A stretch of DNA of 64,000 nt. Origin: Cyclina sinensis. Its lineage: Eukaryota; Mollusca; Bivalvia; Venerida; Veneridae. A program made the position numbers and the translations under genes. The stretch lies in contig JAAONU010000061.1 in the NCBI GenBank assembly GCA_012932295.1, forward strand, positions 1-64,000, read 5' to 3'. Under the pieces are notes generated by a model. The model saw only the letters and a list, made by a program, of their open reading frames with translations, was not told the origin of the DNA and searched no databases. Positions 1 through 12,996 of this stretch are shown piece by piece (the stretch's first letter is position 1; each line of letters begins with the position of its first letter).

Positions 1-215
1 CTATTCACTTTTGAAAGATGATTATTAGAATAACTTATTACTGTAGCAATATTGGGCATTTAAACACTATAATAATTAAACATTTAGATTTAGAAGTATA
101 TAAAATGAATTTAAATCTTCTTATTTAAGAAAAGTAGTTTTAATAAAGTATATTTTTAAATACCTATGTCCAACTATTACAAATAACATTATACCTTTAT
201 TACTTTATCAAAAAA
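1..215. repeat. direct repeat copy 1 (window edge)
   Basis: This stretch is nearly identical, with a few small indels, to 2862-3055. Similarity stops near 215, where the two copies diverge after the shared word CAAATAACATTATA. The left end is cut by the window edge, so the full unit may be longer. The two copies bracket an env remnant on the minus strand, but their spacing does not fit the LTR pair of that env. Their nature is unknown. From 215 to about 1,390 I see only AT-rich sequence with no supportable gene. Confidence 0.8.
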
Positions 216-1396
216 AAAAGGTAATGAAAATGTATCCCATTAAGTGTATATCATAGGTAAAAAAATAAAATTCCTTTAAGGACAGGATATTTCTATCAAT
301 TAATTGATTTATGTGTAAATGTCAGTTAAAAAAAATCTTTGTATGCTATGTAATTAATGGCTGTATTGAGTGAATGTTGTCACACAATAAAGGAAATGGT
401 AATTAATAAGAAGAAATACCAAAACCTTACACCTTGACTCAAGTACAGTAATAAAACATTAACAATGTGTCTCAAAAGAAGAAATACTAAAGAATTCAAA
501 GGAGTCAAGGTAAATACATTATAGTTATTCGATGAATTTATGTTCTACTTAGTTTTAAGATATTTTATGTTTTGCTTCATTTATCATAGTAGATAAAGTT
601 AATTTCATATAACAACTTTTATTATTGTCCCTCATTTCCGAAGATAACTATTTATCATTATCCCTGTCACTGTTGCTTCTTCTTTTTTTTTTAACACACA
701 CATTTCGGAACGTCTCTGCACTTAATTTAACTCCACTTTATTATTTTTTCCACCGTATGGAGATGCAGATTACATGCGAGAAAAAGAAAAGAAAACCTTC
801 CCCTGTGATTTTTTTTCTTTTCCCTTTTAGAAACACCTATGTGTGTGTTATTATTAGTTGTATTTGTATTATTATTGTAATGATTATTATAACTAATTGT
901 TATTTTGATTTAAAAAACAATTATACACCAATAAAACCCAAAATCGGCGATGGTGATGATCGTGACTTGACTTGTGGTATTTCACACCGTTGGCTCTGAA
1001 TTATGTCTTGAGTGGCATGTTTGGAATATACGACTCCGACTTGGCTAGGCTGCAGATCTCATGTATTTCAAGGGCAGAGATCATCGACCCTTTTTAGAGG
1101 AGATTACTGCTGACATGCTGCCGTGATTTCTGGCAAATTATATTGTTTTACCAATTCGTTCATGGCAATTGGAGTCTTATCAATTTTGCAAGTATAAAGT
1201 CGAAAAGAATTTGGAGAATAAATGTCCCATGATTTTTTTTTTTTTGCAAAGTACGTCTTTGAGACGAGTCAATTTTTGGGAATGCGAATACTTTGTCTTG
1301 AAAGAGGAGAATCTGGATTTTTTTAATTAGCACACACAGTTCGTTTTATTTTCTTTATAAAACTGGCATATACTTATAACATCCTTTTTTTTTAGA

Positions 1397-2480
1397 CTAA
1401 GGTAAATTGGCGTAAATCTTCCTTATCAGGTTGTCCCCTGCAGCAGCTGAATTGATCGTGTTTGTTGGATCGGTTGATCTTTTGTACACTGTTGCCGGAG
1501 GCGCATCAACGGAAGCTGTCAAGCAGTTGAGTTCATTGTCTTTTTGTGACAAAGCTGAGTAAGCCAGCGATATTTCGTTTCTTTCCTGCTTGCGTGGCCT
1601 GACTGATGTGGATGTTGCACAAGGTTTTTGAGTTTTAATATAAATTAGAAAAATTGCTATGATACCCAGGGCACAATGGCAATTAAAATATATATCCAAA
1701 ATGGAAATTGTGGCTTTTCATCATGTACCTGGACAGAACGTAAGTTTTTGATTTGATTAATTAAGTCATCCATTGGTAATTGTTTGATCGTTTGTAAATG
1801 TTTCGGAAGTTTTATTGTAGAATTTATACCGAAATTATCATGGAACGGTTTCCAAAGTGTAGAAGCCGATATATTGGGGAATTTTGCAAGGTCATCAAAA
1901 AATTGGACAGTTTGTTTACTAGAATTTTCAAAATAAGATCCTAAAGTGATATAATCATTATACAATTGGCAATTCATTTCCAGTTTTACAAATGCCAAAG
2001 GAGGGCTTATTTCAAGTTCAGTTTTCTTAGTGTTATTAGCATAGCAAATGATAACAAATCGAAGCTTTATATTTGTGGTAATGACCCAGTGCCCACGAAA
2101 AAGATATTCAGCAATTGGCAATTTCGTATTAGGTTTGACAATGATATGGCAAAACTGCTGAATCTTAAACTCGTCCTTTGTAAATAGAGCAACAGAGCAT
2201 CGTTGAGAGAATGCCACGTGATACACTGGAGATTCATCCTGGCAAAACTTCTTAATAGGGTCACTACAACGGTTTAAGTCTTCCGAATTCAGAATTCCGA
2301 AAAGATTTATCTATATCATAATGAGCTGTCATGGCTAATGCATTGTTCTGAGAGTTATGAATGTTATAGGGAACACCTTAAGTTATAAATTTTGTAGACA
2401 CTTAATTCATTCAAATCCAAGAGGGGAATATGCACCGTAACTGCAATTTGGTCATCATATAAAAAGGTGTCACAGCTTAA
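1397..2480 (-). pseudogene. retroelement env remnant (C-terminal part)
   Basis: On the minus strand an env-like protein can be followed from about 2,480 down to 1,397 in several frames. The 2226-1657 segment is Cys-containing ectodomain-like sequence ending in a hydrophobic stretch (FPFWIYILIAIV). After a frame change near 1,680 the membrane segment continues (IIAIFLIYI) and is followed by a polar tail. This order of ectodomain, single membrane anchor and short tail is that of the envelope gene of env-bearing Ty3/Gypsy-like elements. At least two frame breaks make it non-functional. The N-terminal surface part and the cleavage site are not visible. The family is inferred from architecture and from the neighbouring env and pol fragments. 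Confidence 0.55.
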
Positions 2481-2861
2481 AATTTTATACAAGTCCCATA
2501 AATTTGTTTCTATATCGACAGGTAGTAAGGAGGAACCTGAGTCATTATATCATTAAGAATAGCTCCAAATTTCCCCAATGTAGTGTAGTAATGACGGGTC
2601 TGGTAGATATATTGAAGAATACCCAACACAGGTTCTTTTTTAACGTTTATTTACTTAAGTGTTCAACAAGTATGTGCCTCAGACCTCCTCTGCCTTTTCT
2701 GTCTATTTCTCCCGTTTTTAATATATGTATAACAAGGAAATGGAGATAGTCTGTTCAGGACTATATTGTACAACATTCCCTCAATATTTCATAATTTAAG
2801 GATATTTACTAATTAATGTCCGGAAGTAGATTTTCTTATTTTCTCAGGTTGTCCCTTTTGG

Positions 2862-3055
2862 CTATTCACTTTTGAAAGATGATTATTAGAATAACTTATT
2901 ACTGAGCAATATTGGGCATTTAAACACTAGAATAATTAAATCATTTAGATTTAGAAGTATATAAAATGAATTTTACTCTTCTTATTTAAGAAAAGTAGTT
3001 TTAATAAATTATATTTTTAAATACCTATGCCCAACTATTACAAATAACATTATAA
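2862..3055. repeat. direct repeat copy 2
   Basis: Second copy of the repeat at 1-215, in the same orientation, starting at CTATTCACTTTTGAAAG. Similarity ends near 3,055. It sits between two env remnants of different sequence, which suggests either a duplicated insertion target or a short dispersed repeat. Confidence 0.8.
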
Positions 3056-3136
3056 TTTTATATAGAAGCTGTTTCATTCATTGATGTGAGGGTACAGCAA
3101 TTATTGTTGATTTTCTGACGCCTCAGAATTGGGTGC

Positions 3137-5108
3137 TTAAGGTGTTTGAAAGTCAGTTTCTAAGGGTATACAGAAGTTGTTGTGAGTAACCCAAAGCTGC
3201 ATCTGAAAGAGTTCTTTATCTTGCAGTATTTGGTTTAGAGACACTGCAAGGAGGAGGTTAACCCTACAGGAGGTGGGTAGACTTAGTGGGTAAGAAGGAT
3301 TGGTGACCTGAATTTGAAGATTATTCCAGTTAATTTCGAGAGTTGGCAGTAAACCTAGGTGTAGGGTGACTGTTGGCGGCATAGTTTGTTGGATACATAC
3401 ACAATTTCTTACACATGTTGGCAAGTAAAGAATTGGGCAAAATGCACACTGCTTTCTATTAGATACTTCTAAATACAACTGAGGACGATCGTAGGGTTTT
3501 AGGCGTTGGTAAATGTAGTAAATGAAGAAGCATATTGCTAATTCAAAGATAATATATTCGTTAAATTCTGTAAAATTTGAATGAAAGTGACCAAGCATAG
3601 ACCTAGATGGTGTGGTGGAGACCTGTTTTGGTGTATAATAAAATGAAGGAAGACTGTCTGCCTTGGTATAGCATTATAGCGGCAGCTAAGGTATGGTATT
3701 TAAAGCATAAAACAAAAATAACAATGATGCAGCAAACAGATACTATCAGTGATATTGTAGCTAATATAATGCCAATTGAAATAAATTTGTTAGAACTTTG
3801 ACTATCAAGAAATGGTTCAGACAGATCTTGGTAAATGATTTTGTCTTCTTTAGCATAATCAATCATTTTCTTTAGATTCAATTCAAATTTTTTGTGGCTG
3901 GCAACCACAGACTGGAATTTGTTCTCATAAATTTGAAATGGTTTGACTGTAATGTTAAGTAGCCGAGGGGATGTTGTGTTTGGTAAAATTTCGTTAGTTT
4001 CTGTTTCACCAAAGAAATGTTGCAAAAGTATCAAATTAACAGGATGCAGAGTTGTAATTTCAGAGTTTATGTGGCAATCAGTATGTCGGTTAGGTAAAAT
4101 AAAATGTTTGTAGTTCCCTGTTGTTGCAATATATCTGGGTAAGTTACTTATAGATGTAGTATGAGTGGAACTGTTATCAATTGGAACAGAGTAGTGAATT
4201 ATCTCAAATAATTTATATGGTTGTGACATTGAAGATACTGGAAATCTTACAGTGACAAGAAAAGCAAAGCCACTGCGATGTAGAGTGAAATCAGCAAAAG
4301 TGTAATAGTATGAGGATTTGTCATGAACAAGTTTAAAACTTGGCCGTTTTGAGTTAATGCTGTATTTTAGCATTTGAATAACAGATGTAAGACTTTCTTC
4401 ATTTATGAGAAATGGTGATAGTTTCCCTTGTCTTAGAGACACAAAACCATAATATATATTTTGAAAATTTCTTAAGATTTCATTGTAGTGGAAAGTTTGA
4501 TCTATAACCTTTGCAAAGAGCCAAGATTGTTGTTCTGTCAAGGTCTCAGCAAATGTATCCAATTTATTTTGCATTTCCTTAAGCATAGCATGGTTTTGCA
4601 GAATACTAGACATTGCATTTTCAAGTCTATCATTTGATGTTTCCATAAAAGAGGTCATTCTTGTAATTTCGTGTTCAAATTCAGCTTTTATTTTATTTTG
4701 CTGACTATGAACGGCATTCACATTGTCAGCTACTTTTTGAACCCTGTCTGAAGTGCTTAAACCAAACAACCCAGATGCTATCTTTCCTACAAAAAGAAGT
4801 TAGCTTCTTCTTGATCGCTTAGGAAGAATTCTAGTGTCATGAACATAATACAGAATATTATTTACAATACTGTTTATGGGCTGGTAAGTTTCGTTATGTA
4901 TGGTGCTTAAATGTTTCATGGCAGACAGTATCCCTGGACATTGCATGACAATCAGGTACATCACTACTTGTGCATTGCGGCAGTTTAAGGTAATAACAAA
5001 AGTATGCTTCCTATACTCAGATGTTGCAAATAAATCTGGCATGGGTTTCATTATGGTACCATAGTTCAATCTTGTGTTGGATTGATGTGGAGTCGGCTCT
5101 TGCGACAA
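3137..5108 (-). pseudogene. retroelement env remnant with SU and TM parts
   Basis: Minus-strand fragments in the order expected for an envelope gene. The segment 5108-4800 is surface-subunit-like and ends in a basic furin-type motif (KRSRR). The frame 4769-3603 (about 388 codons) begins with a Gly-rich hydrophobic stretch like a fusion peptide. It continues with a helical region, several N-glycosylation sequons and one strong membrane segment near its C-terminus (ISIGIILATISLIVSV). The frame 3598-3137 is possibly a tail or unrelated. Just upstream, about 5,110-5,130, the minus strand carries a pyrimidine-rich acceptor (TTTTATTGTAG) followed in another frame by a Leu/Val/Ala-rich signal-peptide-like stretch. 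That fits spliced env expression in the ancestor. A stop codon between the cleavage motif and the TM part, plus frame changes, show decay. Confidence 0.65.
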
Positions 5109-5138
5109 GCAGCAGCAAAGCTACTAGCAAAGCGAACC

Positions 5139-5732
5139 CTACAATAAAAAAAAATTACGTCTCTTATGGTTGCCCTGTTTTGTGTACCTCTTATGGAATT
5201 CTTTTCTTAAGTACTCGAGAACATTATCGGCTGGTTCCCAAGTACTTGTGTTATCAGACCATCTAATTTTGTACTGTTGGGCTTGGTGTTTGATTCTAAC
5301 ACCAATGATATCACCGTATGTGTCTATATTTTGTGGATTTGAACGCAGATTTCTGTCATGGTAAAGTTTCAATCTATTTGCATGTATGAAAGATGGAGAA
5401 ACCTTGTTTGTGCTTGTATCTAATAACCTGTATGTATTATTTGGTCCAATTTGAACAATTTGGTAAGGACCCTTAAATTTCTGACACAGTTTCTTAGATT
5501 TTCCTACCTCCTGAACATCATTTTGAAGCAGAACTTTGTTGCCCTTTTGGAAGGATGGAATTTTAGCTGTCCTATCATAATAGTCTTTTTGTTTTTCTTC
5601 TTGCTCACGATATCTTTCAGGTGCTATATTGTGACAGATTTTGAGTGCCTTTTGAACTTCTGACAAATGTTCTTTAGCTGTTTTGCTAATATGGTCCTTT
5701 GGTATTAATGCATGGTCAATTGGATGTCTCAT
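5139..5732 (-). pseudogene. integrase C-terminal end with chromodomain (Ty3/Gypsy-like)
   Basis: The 197-codon frame holds a region like the GPY/F module that follows integrase cores (KFKGPYQIVQIGPNNTYRLL, then HANRLKLYHD). A chromodomain-like segment with the conserved WxxxxxTWEPxxNVLEYL pattern follows. Upstream is the usual helical segment with RYREQEEKQKDYYDR. No integrase DDE core is visible upstream of 5,732, so this is a truncated 3' end of pol. The env remnant follows 30 bases further on the minus strand. The two probably belong to one element, giving pol with chromodomain followed by env, although most chromoviruses lack env. Confidence 0.75.
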
Positions 5733-6052
5733 TATTCTGGTTATCTGTTTTATTTACAGTCAAGTGATGTATATTCATAAACAAAACAATACATTTCATT
5801 TATTAACATATAAATGAAAACATCAAAATACCTTTGATTTAATTAGCATATAAACATAAACATCAAAATACATTTGGGGAATAAAATATTCTCTGGCTTT
5901 GCAGTACGTGAGAAGACCAAGCCAATACCAGATTAAGTATTTAAAGTTTAACTGTAGTTACTAAATATTTAAAGATTCATATATACATACCTGAAAGTGC
6001 TGACTTAAGCCTTGTCAAACTTAAGTATAATATTTTACTTTCTTACTACTTC

Positions 6053-6240
6053 ATGCCTGATGATCAAGTTGTGATTAAGTTTTGTCATGATAATCAACCT
6101 CGACAATATGTAGAAAAGCCAACTCATCAGTTGGGAAGAACATTGGACCTGATTTTTCCATCTGATAACATACAGTGGACTAGTAGAGTGATTTCAGTTT
6201 CTTACACCAACCATTTCCTGAGTATTTTATCAGTTTTCTA
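6053..6240 (+). pseudogene. fragment resembling a LINE endonuclease
   Basis: The 62-codon plus-strand frame contains QYVEKPTHQLGRTLDLIF and ends with a segment like the SDH motif region (SYTNHFLSILSVF). This resembles the late part of the exonuclease-endonuclease-phosphatase domain of non-LTR retrotransposons (pattern PTH-LGRTLDLIF-S). It is only a short fragment with no RT domain nearby, and its catalytic Asp-His is altered (TNH). I call it a relic from family resemblance only. Confidence 0.5.
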
Positions 6241-6506
6241 AATGGTTTGTATTGACTTGTATTTGTCATATTTTGTGGTTTTGAAATAGTGATAACAACT
6301 ACACAAATGTATTTCTGTTGACACATACACAGGAGTTATTTCATTCTATTTCTTTAATGAATTTATTGTGCAGATCTAGCATTGATCAAGATTTTGCACT
6401 GAAAGTCCAGATCCATACCTCAATCTTTTGAAATACCACAATTTTGTGCTTCATGTAAAACTCCCTTAGGCAGGGGACGTTGGTAACTCTGTTACAAATT
6501 CTTGTA

Positions 6507-7016
6507 TTAAAAAGCCTGAAAAGGGATAAGTGACTCTAGAAGCCCTTCTATTAGTTCATTACATGCTGCAAGTAGCTTATTATATGATGCCTTCAGATGT
6601 TCTGTGTACAACCTCAGTTTCATAGAAGCTACTTCGATTGTACTTCGTTGTAAATTTAACTGATTAGTTTCATTCAATTGTACACTGAAGTTTTTAAGCA
6701 ACTCATGATTCCATTTCACTGCTTTGAACATATTTGTTAACCTATCATCGTTAGACTGCATAAATGAGGTCATCATGGAGAGAAAATTTGTTTTGCTAAT
6801 TACAGTACTAACATGTTTTGAAATCCTTTCAATGTCATCAGTTATAGCTAAGCCAAAAAAAGTTTTACCTATTGATCCTACAAAGGGTAAAAGAGTTCGC
6901 TTAGACCTTGTTTTGTTAGAGAATTTGTGCTCTGGTATAATGGTGTTAACATGAGTAATTACTGCTGAAGTATCATTCATAGCTGTATTGTATATTTCTG
7001 CAACCAGCGAATACAT
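6507..7016 (-). pseudogene. retroelement env remnant around the cleavage site
   Basis: The minus-strand frame of 169 codons contains a furin-type site (RSKR) directly followed by a hydrophobic Gly/Phe-rich fusion-peptide-like stretch (TLLPFVGSIGKTFFGLA). A long helical region with several sequons comes next. The frame ends at 6,507 well before any membrane anchor. It is the third env remnant in this cluster and differs in sequence from the other two, so at least three insertions or an old tandem arrangement are needed. The stretch 7,017-7,665 holds no gene I can recognise. Confidence 0.65.
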
Positions 7017-7665
7017 TTTTCTTAGATAGTTGCAGTTTTCACAATTTTAAGCGAACAAAATATTTTTTTAAGGCCTTAGAACATGTAGCAGAAATGTATG
7101 TTCCCATTGTTCAGAGGATATAATTAAGTCCCCTTATCTACAAAGACAGTCCCATAGTTCAACCTTTGTTCAATTCCCATTCCCAAATGTAAACATTTGC
7201 CAAAAGAAGAAGTACTGCTTGGAACAGGAAATGTCCTGCAAATAGAAATAGTTTGAGAATGTTAAAATAACCAATTCTTATTTAAAAAATGCTACCTAGG
7301 AATTTTTGCACATAATTTCATGTGTTTTACCCATTACTTAATTTTTGCAACCTTCTAATATACCAACTATTCCAATTTTTTTTCTCATACATGTCTCTGA
7401 ATAGTGTATCACAAGAATTTACTTCTAACATTCAGTTTGTTACTTGGTAATTTTATGGGTAAAATTGAATGTTGATTACTTCACGTATTCACATAATTTT
7501 GTCCTATAATTATTTACTCTGCATTGATTTGTTGTGATCACATGAAATATTTGTACTTTTATCTTTTCCTTGCTGTTTCCTTATGGGTGTATTTTGTGTG
7601 GTACTCAGTTAATTTTTTGTTTTGGGACAAACCCTTTTGGTGCCCATATTCTTGTACTCCTTAAG

Positions 7666-9830
7666 TTAGAAATAATACCAAGGCTTTGTACTGCACATTT
7701 TTGTTTTAATCACCATGATAACCTCATCGTCCGTAATTTGTCTTTGTTTCTCTACACTGTCATGATCTTCAGCACTGTTACCTGAGTTTTGAGACTTAAT
7801 TTGCTCTTTAGGTTTATCAACAGTCTGATTATCAACCTGAGTTTTAGTCTGAGGAAATCTACACAAGGAATGATCATTCTGAATTTTAATTCTGCCTCAT
7901 TGACTAAGCCTTTTAGTAGTTTTCCGTCAGTGACATTTTGCAGTTTATAGGTGTTATTTGGGCCTATTTCTCGGTATGGACCTTTGTATTTTGGTGTAAG
8001 CTTTTAAGATAATCCTACCACTGTATGTTCAACTCTTAGCATTACCTCCTGACCTACAGAATACTGAGATGCCTTCGCACCTTTGTCATGATACTCTTTT
8101 TGTCGATTTCGAGCAGCTAACCTATTGACTTTTACAATGGATTGTGTCAGTTGAAGCTGCTGTTTGAAATTTTCCATAATATTCTCTGACATTCTTTGGA
8201 AGGGAACGTTTTTGGTATTAAGGCAGTATCTTTTGGCATTCTCATTTTCTACCAAACAATATTTCATAGGGTGTGAAACCAGTTGTTGTTTATTGGGCAT
8301 TTCTGAAAGCAGGTAAACACTGATCCCAATCATTTTGTTGCGAGCTACAAAATGATCATAGTGCTTTACATGTGTTCATTAACAGGTTCTACAGTGCTGT
8401 TAATTTGGGGATGGAATGCAGATGTATGATGCCTTGTTATGTCAAAGAGTCCACATAAAGCTGCCACTAGTTTTGACAAGAAGTTACACCCTCTGCAACT
8501 GATTAATGTATGTGGGCAACCATAGTGACTTAAATGATTTCTGAAAACAGGATTTGAGCTATTTCACTAGCCATTTGAGTGTGTATAGGGAAACTTTCAC
8601 ACCAAACGTAGAGGGAAACTTTCACACCATGAAGTGAACAAATCGACAATAACCGAAATGTATTTGTTTTTGTTCTTTGTAACGGGAAGAGATCCCTTGA
8701 TATCAGTATGCATTCTTGCAAATGCTGCATCCTCAACCGGTAGAGGGTTAAGAGGCATTTTGTGATTGGCATAAGTGCATGTTTGCACATGTATTTGAAT
8801 ATCTGCATACATTCGGGAACAGTAATATTTTGAACGAATGGATGCGTAAGTTAAAACCTAGATCTGCATGTCTGTCATCATAAGAAACAATAATATCTTC
8901 TCTAAGGCATGTAGGTATAGCTAACTGAAAGAACTGCTGAGAGTTTCTTTGTCTCTTTGTGCAACAATTATCTAGAAAATGATAAGAAACATCATCTTTG
9001 ATTACATATTCTTCTGACTGAATTAGTATTTTCTTTCTCTGCTTATCATTTTCAGGTAGCTGATCATTGACCAAATATGACAGGATTGGGGCCAATATGG
9101 GACATTGCCATTGTAACTCTGAAATTTCATGATTTTTACTTTGTTCCACTTTAGGCAACTTTAGTGGCTGAATACAGTCCTCATCAGCATCAACTGCTTG
9201 CAGAAGGTATTTGAGGATGTAAATCACCTTTGTCTTCATATTCAAATGTAACCTCTAGTATTTGATTTGAAAGACAGTTTATTGTAACTGTGTTTTTGCT
9301 GTCACCTTCAGAGTCATAATCATGCCTTGACAAGGCATCGGCATCCTGATTTTTGACACCAGGCTTGTGTACTATATCAAAATTGTAACCTTGTAGTTTG
9401 AGTGACCAACGATCATTTATTTGCTGCAGGTATTTTAATCCTAGATTGTCAGTATAAACTGTGAAATGGGAGTTGGCCAAGTAAGGGTGAAATGGTTTGA
9501 CTGCTTCTACTAAGGCATTCTTTCTCACAGATACCCCATTTATTTTCAGTTCCCCTATGTGATCTACCTACATAAGCTATTGCACGTTCCTTCTTGTGTA
9601 CACCCAATTGCCCTAAGATAAATCCAGTTACAGAGCCTGATGCATCTGTTGACAGCATGAAAGGTTTTGACAGATCCGGCAGACACAAAATGGGGCTATT
9701 GATAAGTTTATAGATTTTTTCTGAGTTTTCCTGTAAAGGGCCTATCCAGCTGGTTCCCTCTATAACCCCTGGCAGGCAAAACTTCCTATAACCTCCAGCA
9801 TGCCTTTTAAATGTGACCGCCCTTTGATTA
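7666..9830 (-). pseudogene. decayed Ty3/Gypsy-like pol (RT end, RNase H, integrase)
   Basis: Reading the minus strand from 9,830 downwards gives pol domains in canonical order, broken by frameshifts. First comes an RT-thumb/connection piece (about 9,830-9,700). RNase H follows (9688-9449: LPDLSKPFMLSTDASGSV; 9528-9190: HFTVYTDNLGLKYLQQ and ending VKNQDADALSR). The integrase zinc-finger region is at 9245-8748, and the integrase core with the first catalytic Asp at 8812-8597 (RMHTDIKGSLPV, YISVIVDLFTSWCESFPL). The integrase tail is at 8333-8004 (NRQKEYHDKGAK, GQEVMLRVEHTVVG). The small Ser/Gln/Lys-rich frame 7866-7666 may be the last part of pol. The RT catalytic core is missing. At least four frame breaks are present. 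Confidence 0.8.
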
Positions 9831-11880
9831 AAAGTTGCATACTTTCTTCCCTAGCAAAACATTGACTGTAGGGATGGAAGTTTACCATTACATTTTTGTG
9901 CTTGTGTGTGTTGATCCAATTTTTTTGTATTGTTACTTTTATGTTTAAATGAGTGCTAGTGTGGCCTTGGTGCATGATGCTGTGTGTGTATTTTCATTGT
10001 GATTATGTGACCTGGTTGCTTGATAACCTCTATTGTAAGATGAGTTTTTGAAACCCAATGGCCAAGATTCTGAAATTTGGTGTGCAGGGTTGTCTTGTGA
10101 ACCTGTTTGCTTCCTATGCTTGTTCAAACTTTGCTCAGGGAGTTTTAATTGGCAGTACTAAAAGGGACACATGTTGAAAATCTTTAATATTCTTTTTTTG
10201 AAACTAAAAGTTCATGTCATTTAGATTTTTGTAACCAGCATCATATAGTGCTCCTTATTATTCCACTTGGGATCATTTTTAGCCCCATCACATGGTCACA
10301 TGTCTTGTATGAAAATATATGTTTAAGCCATGAAAAATCTTCTTTTCATACACCAGAAAGCCTCAAACTTTGATATTGTTTTGCATGTAGTACTGTCTAG
10401 TTTTACATTTTATTTGAAATGGATTTTCATGATATTGACCTTGTTGTTTTAAGAAGTTGTACTCATTTGGGCAATACAGGGCCATCCTTACCCTCTTGTA
10501 AAAACTGTGTACTTTAACTGACCTTCAAATCCTTGTATAGAAACCACCAAGACAATTATTCGGATCACGGTCAAACATTCAGTCTGTTTTAGTGTGCTCC
10601 AAAGGATTTCTTTGATTTTTTATTTTTTATGATGATAACTAAATTTTTTTTGTTTCAAGTGATCTAGTTTTCAGCTTTGTTTAGAGATTTCCAATATTAG
10701 ATCACTGGTAATCATTATGGCAAAATTTTAAGTGTTGGTGTTAATAATATGGCTTCTATATTTCTCAGGGTTTTCCACATAGCTGAGTTTTTTACCTAGT
10801 TTTTAACTCCTTTCACACAGTTTTAACCTGAATCTAAAGAGTTACTGGTACTGGTTTAGAGTACTAGATTGAATGCAGGAAGCAGTCTTCTGAGTTTCTT
10901 GAACTTATTTACTGATCATAGTAGAATAAATAAGATATAACTTAACAAAACTAAAATTTTACAGTAGATGAAAAAGAATAAGCTAAATGTTAACTTTATG
11001 GAACAAAATAGTGAATGTAAAGAAAATGTTGATATATTATAATTATTATATCAGGAAAATGATATGCTTTATTATTTCTAATTTGTCTATGTATTGTACA
11101 TTTACACTTATATCATGGTTATTCCTTTATGTTATATACAGGTGCCCTGCTGTAACATACACTTACTGCAGAAGAAGAGACAGGGGATACCTTTACAGTA
11201 CTTCAACCATGGACAATCCCTTATCATGTGGACGAAACATCTCAAAATTATAGGCCTTATTTTCTTGGATTTCAGCCTGCTGGATAATTTTACAATCCTA
11301 GCCATGAAGATTCAACATTGAGACTGTTTTTCTTTTCACAAACTTTACATTGTGATGTCCTGTAATATGTTGTTACCCTGTTTACCTTTTAATGTCAGTT
11401 TGGTGTATTTCTGTATCAATATTTGATGTTGTCAGTTAATAACAAAAAAATAATTTAAAAAAATAAAAGAAATGAAAAAAGAACAATGAAAAGAAAAATA
11501 AAATAATAAAAAAGGAAAGGAGAAAAAAAAGGATCTTGAATAAAATGTTGACAAATTACAAAGAATGTTATTAATTATTTTATCACACAACATGTTTTTA
11601 ATTGGCACATGGTCTGGTTATTAAAACCATATGTATGGAACAAAAGAACAATTTCTGTTGAGCCTGATTGCAGTGAGCCATTTGGTGTATGTGCAAAAGT
11701 AAGTGCATCCATTCACACTCCTGAAAAATGAATGTAACGCTGAGACTTATGAAATTTTGTATGAAGTATTATGGATCCTTGTCAGTATTATTTCAAATAT
11801 GCTCCTAATTCAGTTCTTATTGATGGGAGGGATATGGTAATGATCTCCATCCCTCAGTCCTTCTGTCCTTCAGTTGGTTT
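9831..11880. other. no gene seen
   Basis: Short frames only. A minus-strand frame at 10127-9945 is rich in Asn, His and Gln and could be a gag-like scrap of the neighbouring pol relic, but nothing diagnostic is visible. The rest is AT-rich, with an A-rich tract near 11,440-11,535. Confidence 0.5.
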
Positions 11881-12147
11881 ATGACACTTTTGTCTGGAGC
11901 GTATCTCTAACATTGTTGAAGGGAATTTGTTGAAAACTCTCTTTATGATAGAGGACCTCAAGGGAGAGTGCAGTGTACAAGAGTCATAACTCTAGCATGC
12001 TCCCCTTTAAAACTGCCTCCCTTTCTAAATACTTGGAAAGAATTCATTCATATTGCTTGCAATAATAATGGAGTTAAATGGGGAGTGCAATGTCCAAGAA
12101 ACATAACTCTGCTTTCTTTTGTACTTGAATTATGGCCCTTTATTATT

Positions 12148-12996
12148 ATGCCCCCCCTTCAAAGAAGAGGGGGTATATTGCTTTGCATTTGTCTGTCGGT
12201 CGGTCGGTCTGTCGGTCCGTAGACCAAATGGTTTCCGACCAATAACTAAAGAAGGAACTTCAAACTTGGTAGGATGATTGTCCATCACCAGTAGATGACC
12301 CCTATTGATTTTGGGGTCAAAGGTCAAGGTCACATTGACCTTGTAGGTAGAAACGGTTTCCGACCAATAACTAAAGAACGCTTAGGCCTAGGAACTTCAA
12401 ACTTGGTAGGATGATTGTCCATCACCAGTAGATTACCCCTATTGATTTTGGGGTCATTAGGTCAAGGTCACAATGACCTTGTAGGTAGAAACGGTTTCCG
12501 ACCAATAACTAGAGAACGCTTTGACCTAGGTTCACCAAACTTAGTATGCTGGTTGGTCATCACCAGTAGATGACCCCTATTGATTTTGAGGTCATTAGGT
12601 CAAAGTTCAAGCTCACAGGGACCTTCATCCTAAAAACGGTTTCTGATCAATAACTAGAGAACGCTTTCACCTAGGTTCACCAAACTTGGTATACTGGTTG
12701 GTCATCACCAGTAGATGACCCCTATTGACTTTGAGGTCATTAGGTCAAAGGTCAAGATCACAGAGACTTTCATCTTCAAAACGGTTTCCGATCAATAACT
12801 AGAGAACGCTTTGACCTAGGTTCACCAAACTTGGTATGCTGGTTGGTCATTACCAGTAGATAACCCCCTATTGATTTTGAGGTCATTAGGTGAAAGGTCA
12901 AGCTCACAGAGACTTTGATCCTAAAAACGGTTTCTGATCAATAACTAGAGAACACTTTGGCCCAACCACAAGCAATTAGGTGCTGCCGGGGGGCAT
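12148..12996. mobile_element. TIR-bounded element made of about 145-bp tandem units
   Basis: The left end ATGCCCCCCC and the right end GGGGGGCAT form a short inverted repeat. Inside the left end is a small hairpin-like CCCCCCTTC...GAAGAGGGGG and a GTCGGTCGGTCTGTCGGT microsatellite. The interior is five to six tandem units. The word GTTTC(C/T)GA(C/T)C recurs at 12231, 12356, 12494, 12639, 12784 and 12930, so periods are 125-146 bp. Each unit carries the palindrome-like GGTCAAAGGTCAAGGTCAC...GTGACCTT theme. I see no clear target duplication and no protein. This looks like a non-autonomous element. Confidence 0.55.

Noticed and set aside
625..999. 124-codon plus-strand frame
   Set aside because: Low-complexity Leu/Ile-rich translation of T-rich sequence with no domain; opposite to retroelement relics.
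1..3055. The 1-215 and 2862-3055 repeats as an LTR pair
   Set aside because: Spacing relative to the enclosed env and to the next env does not allow LTRs of a sensible length; no primer-binding site was seen.
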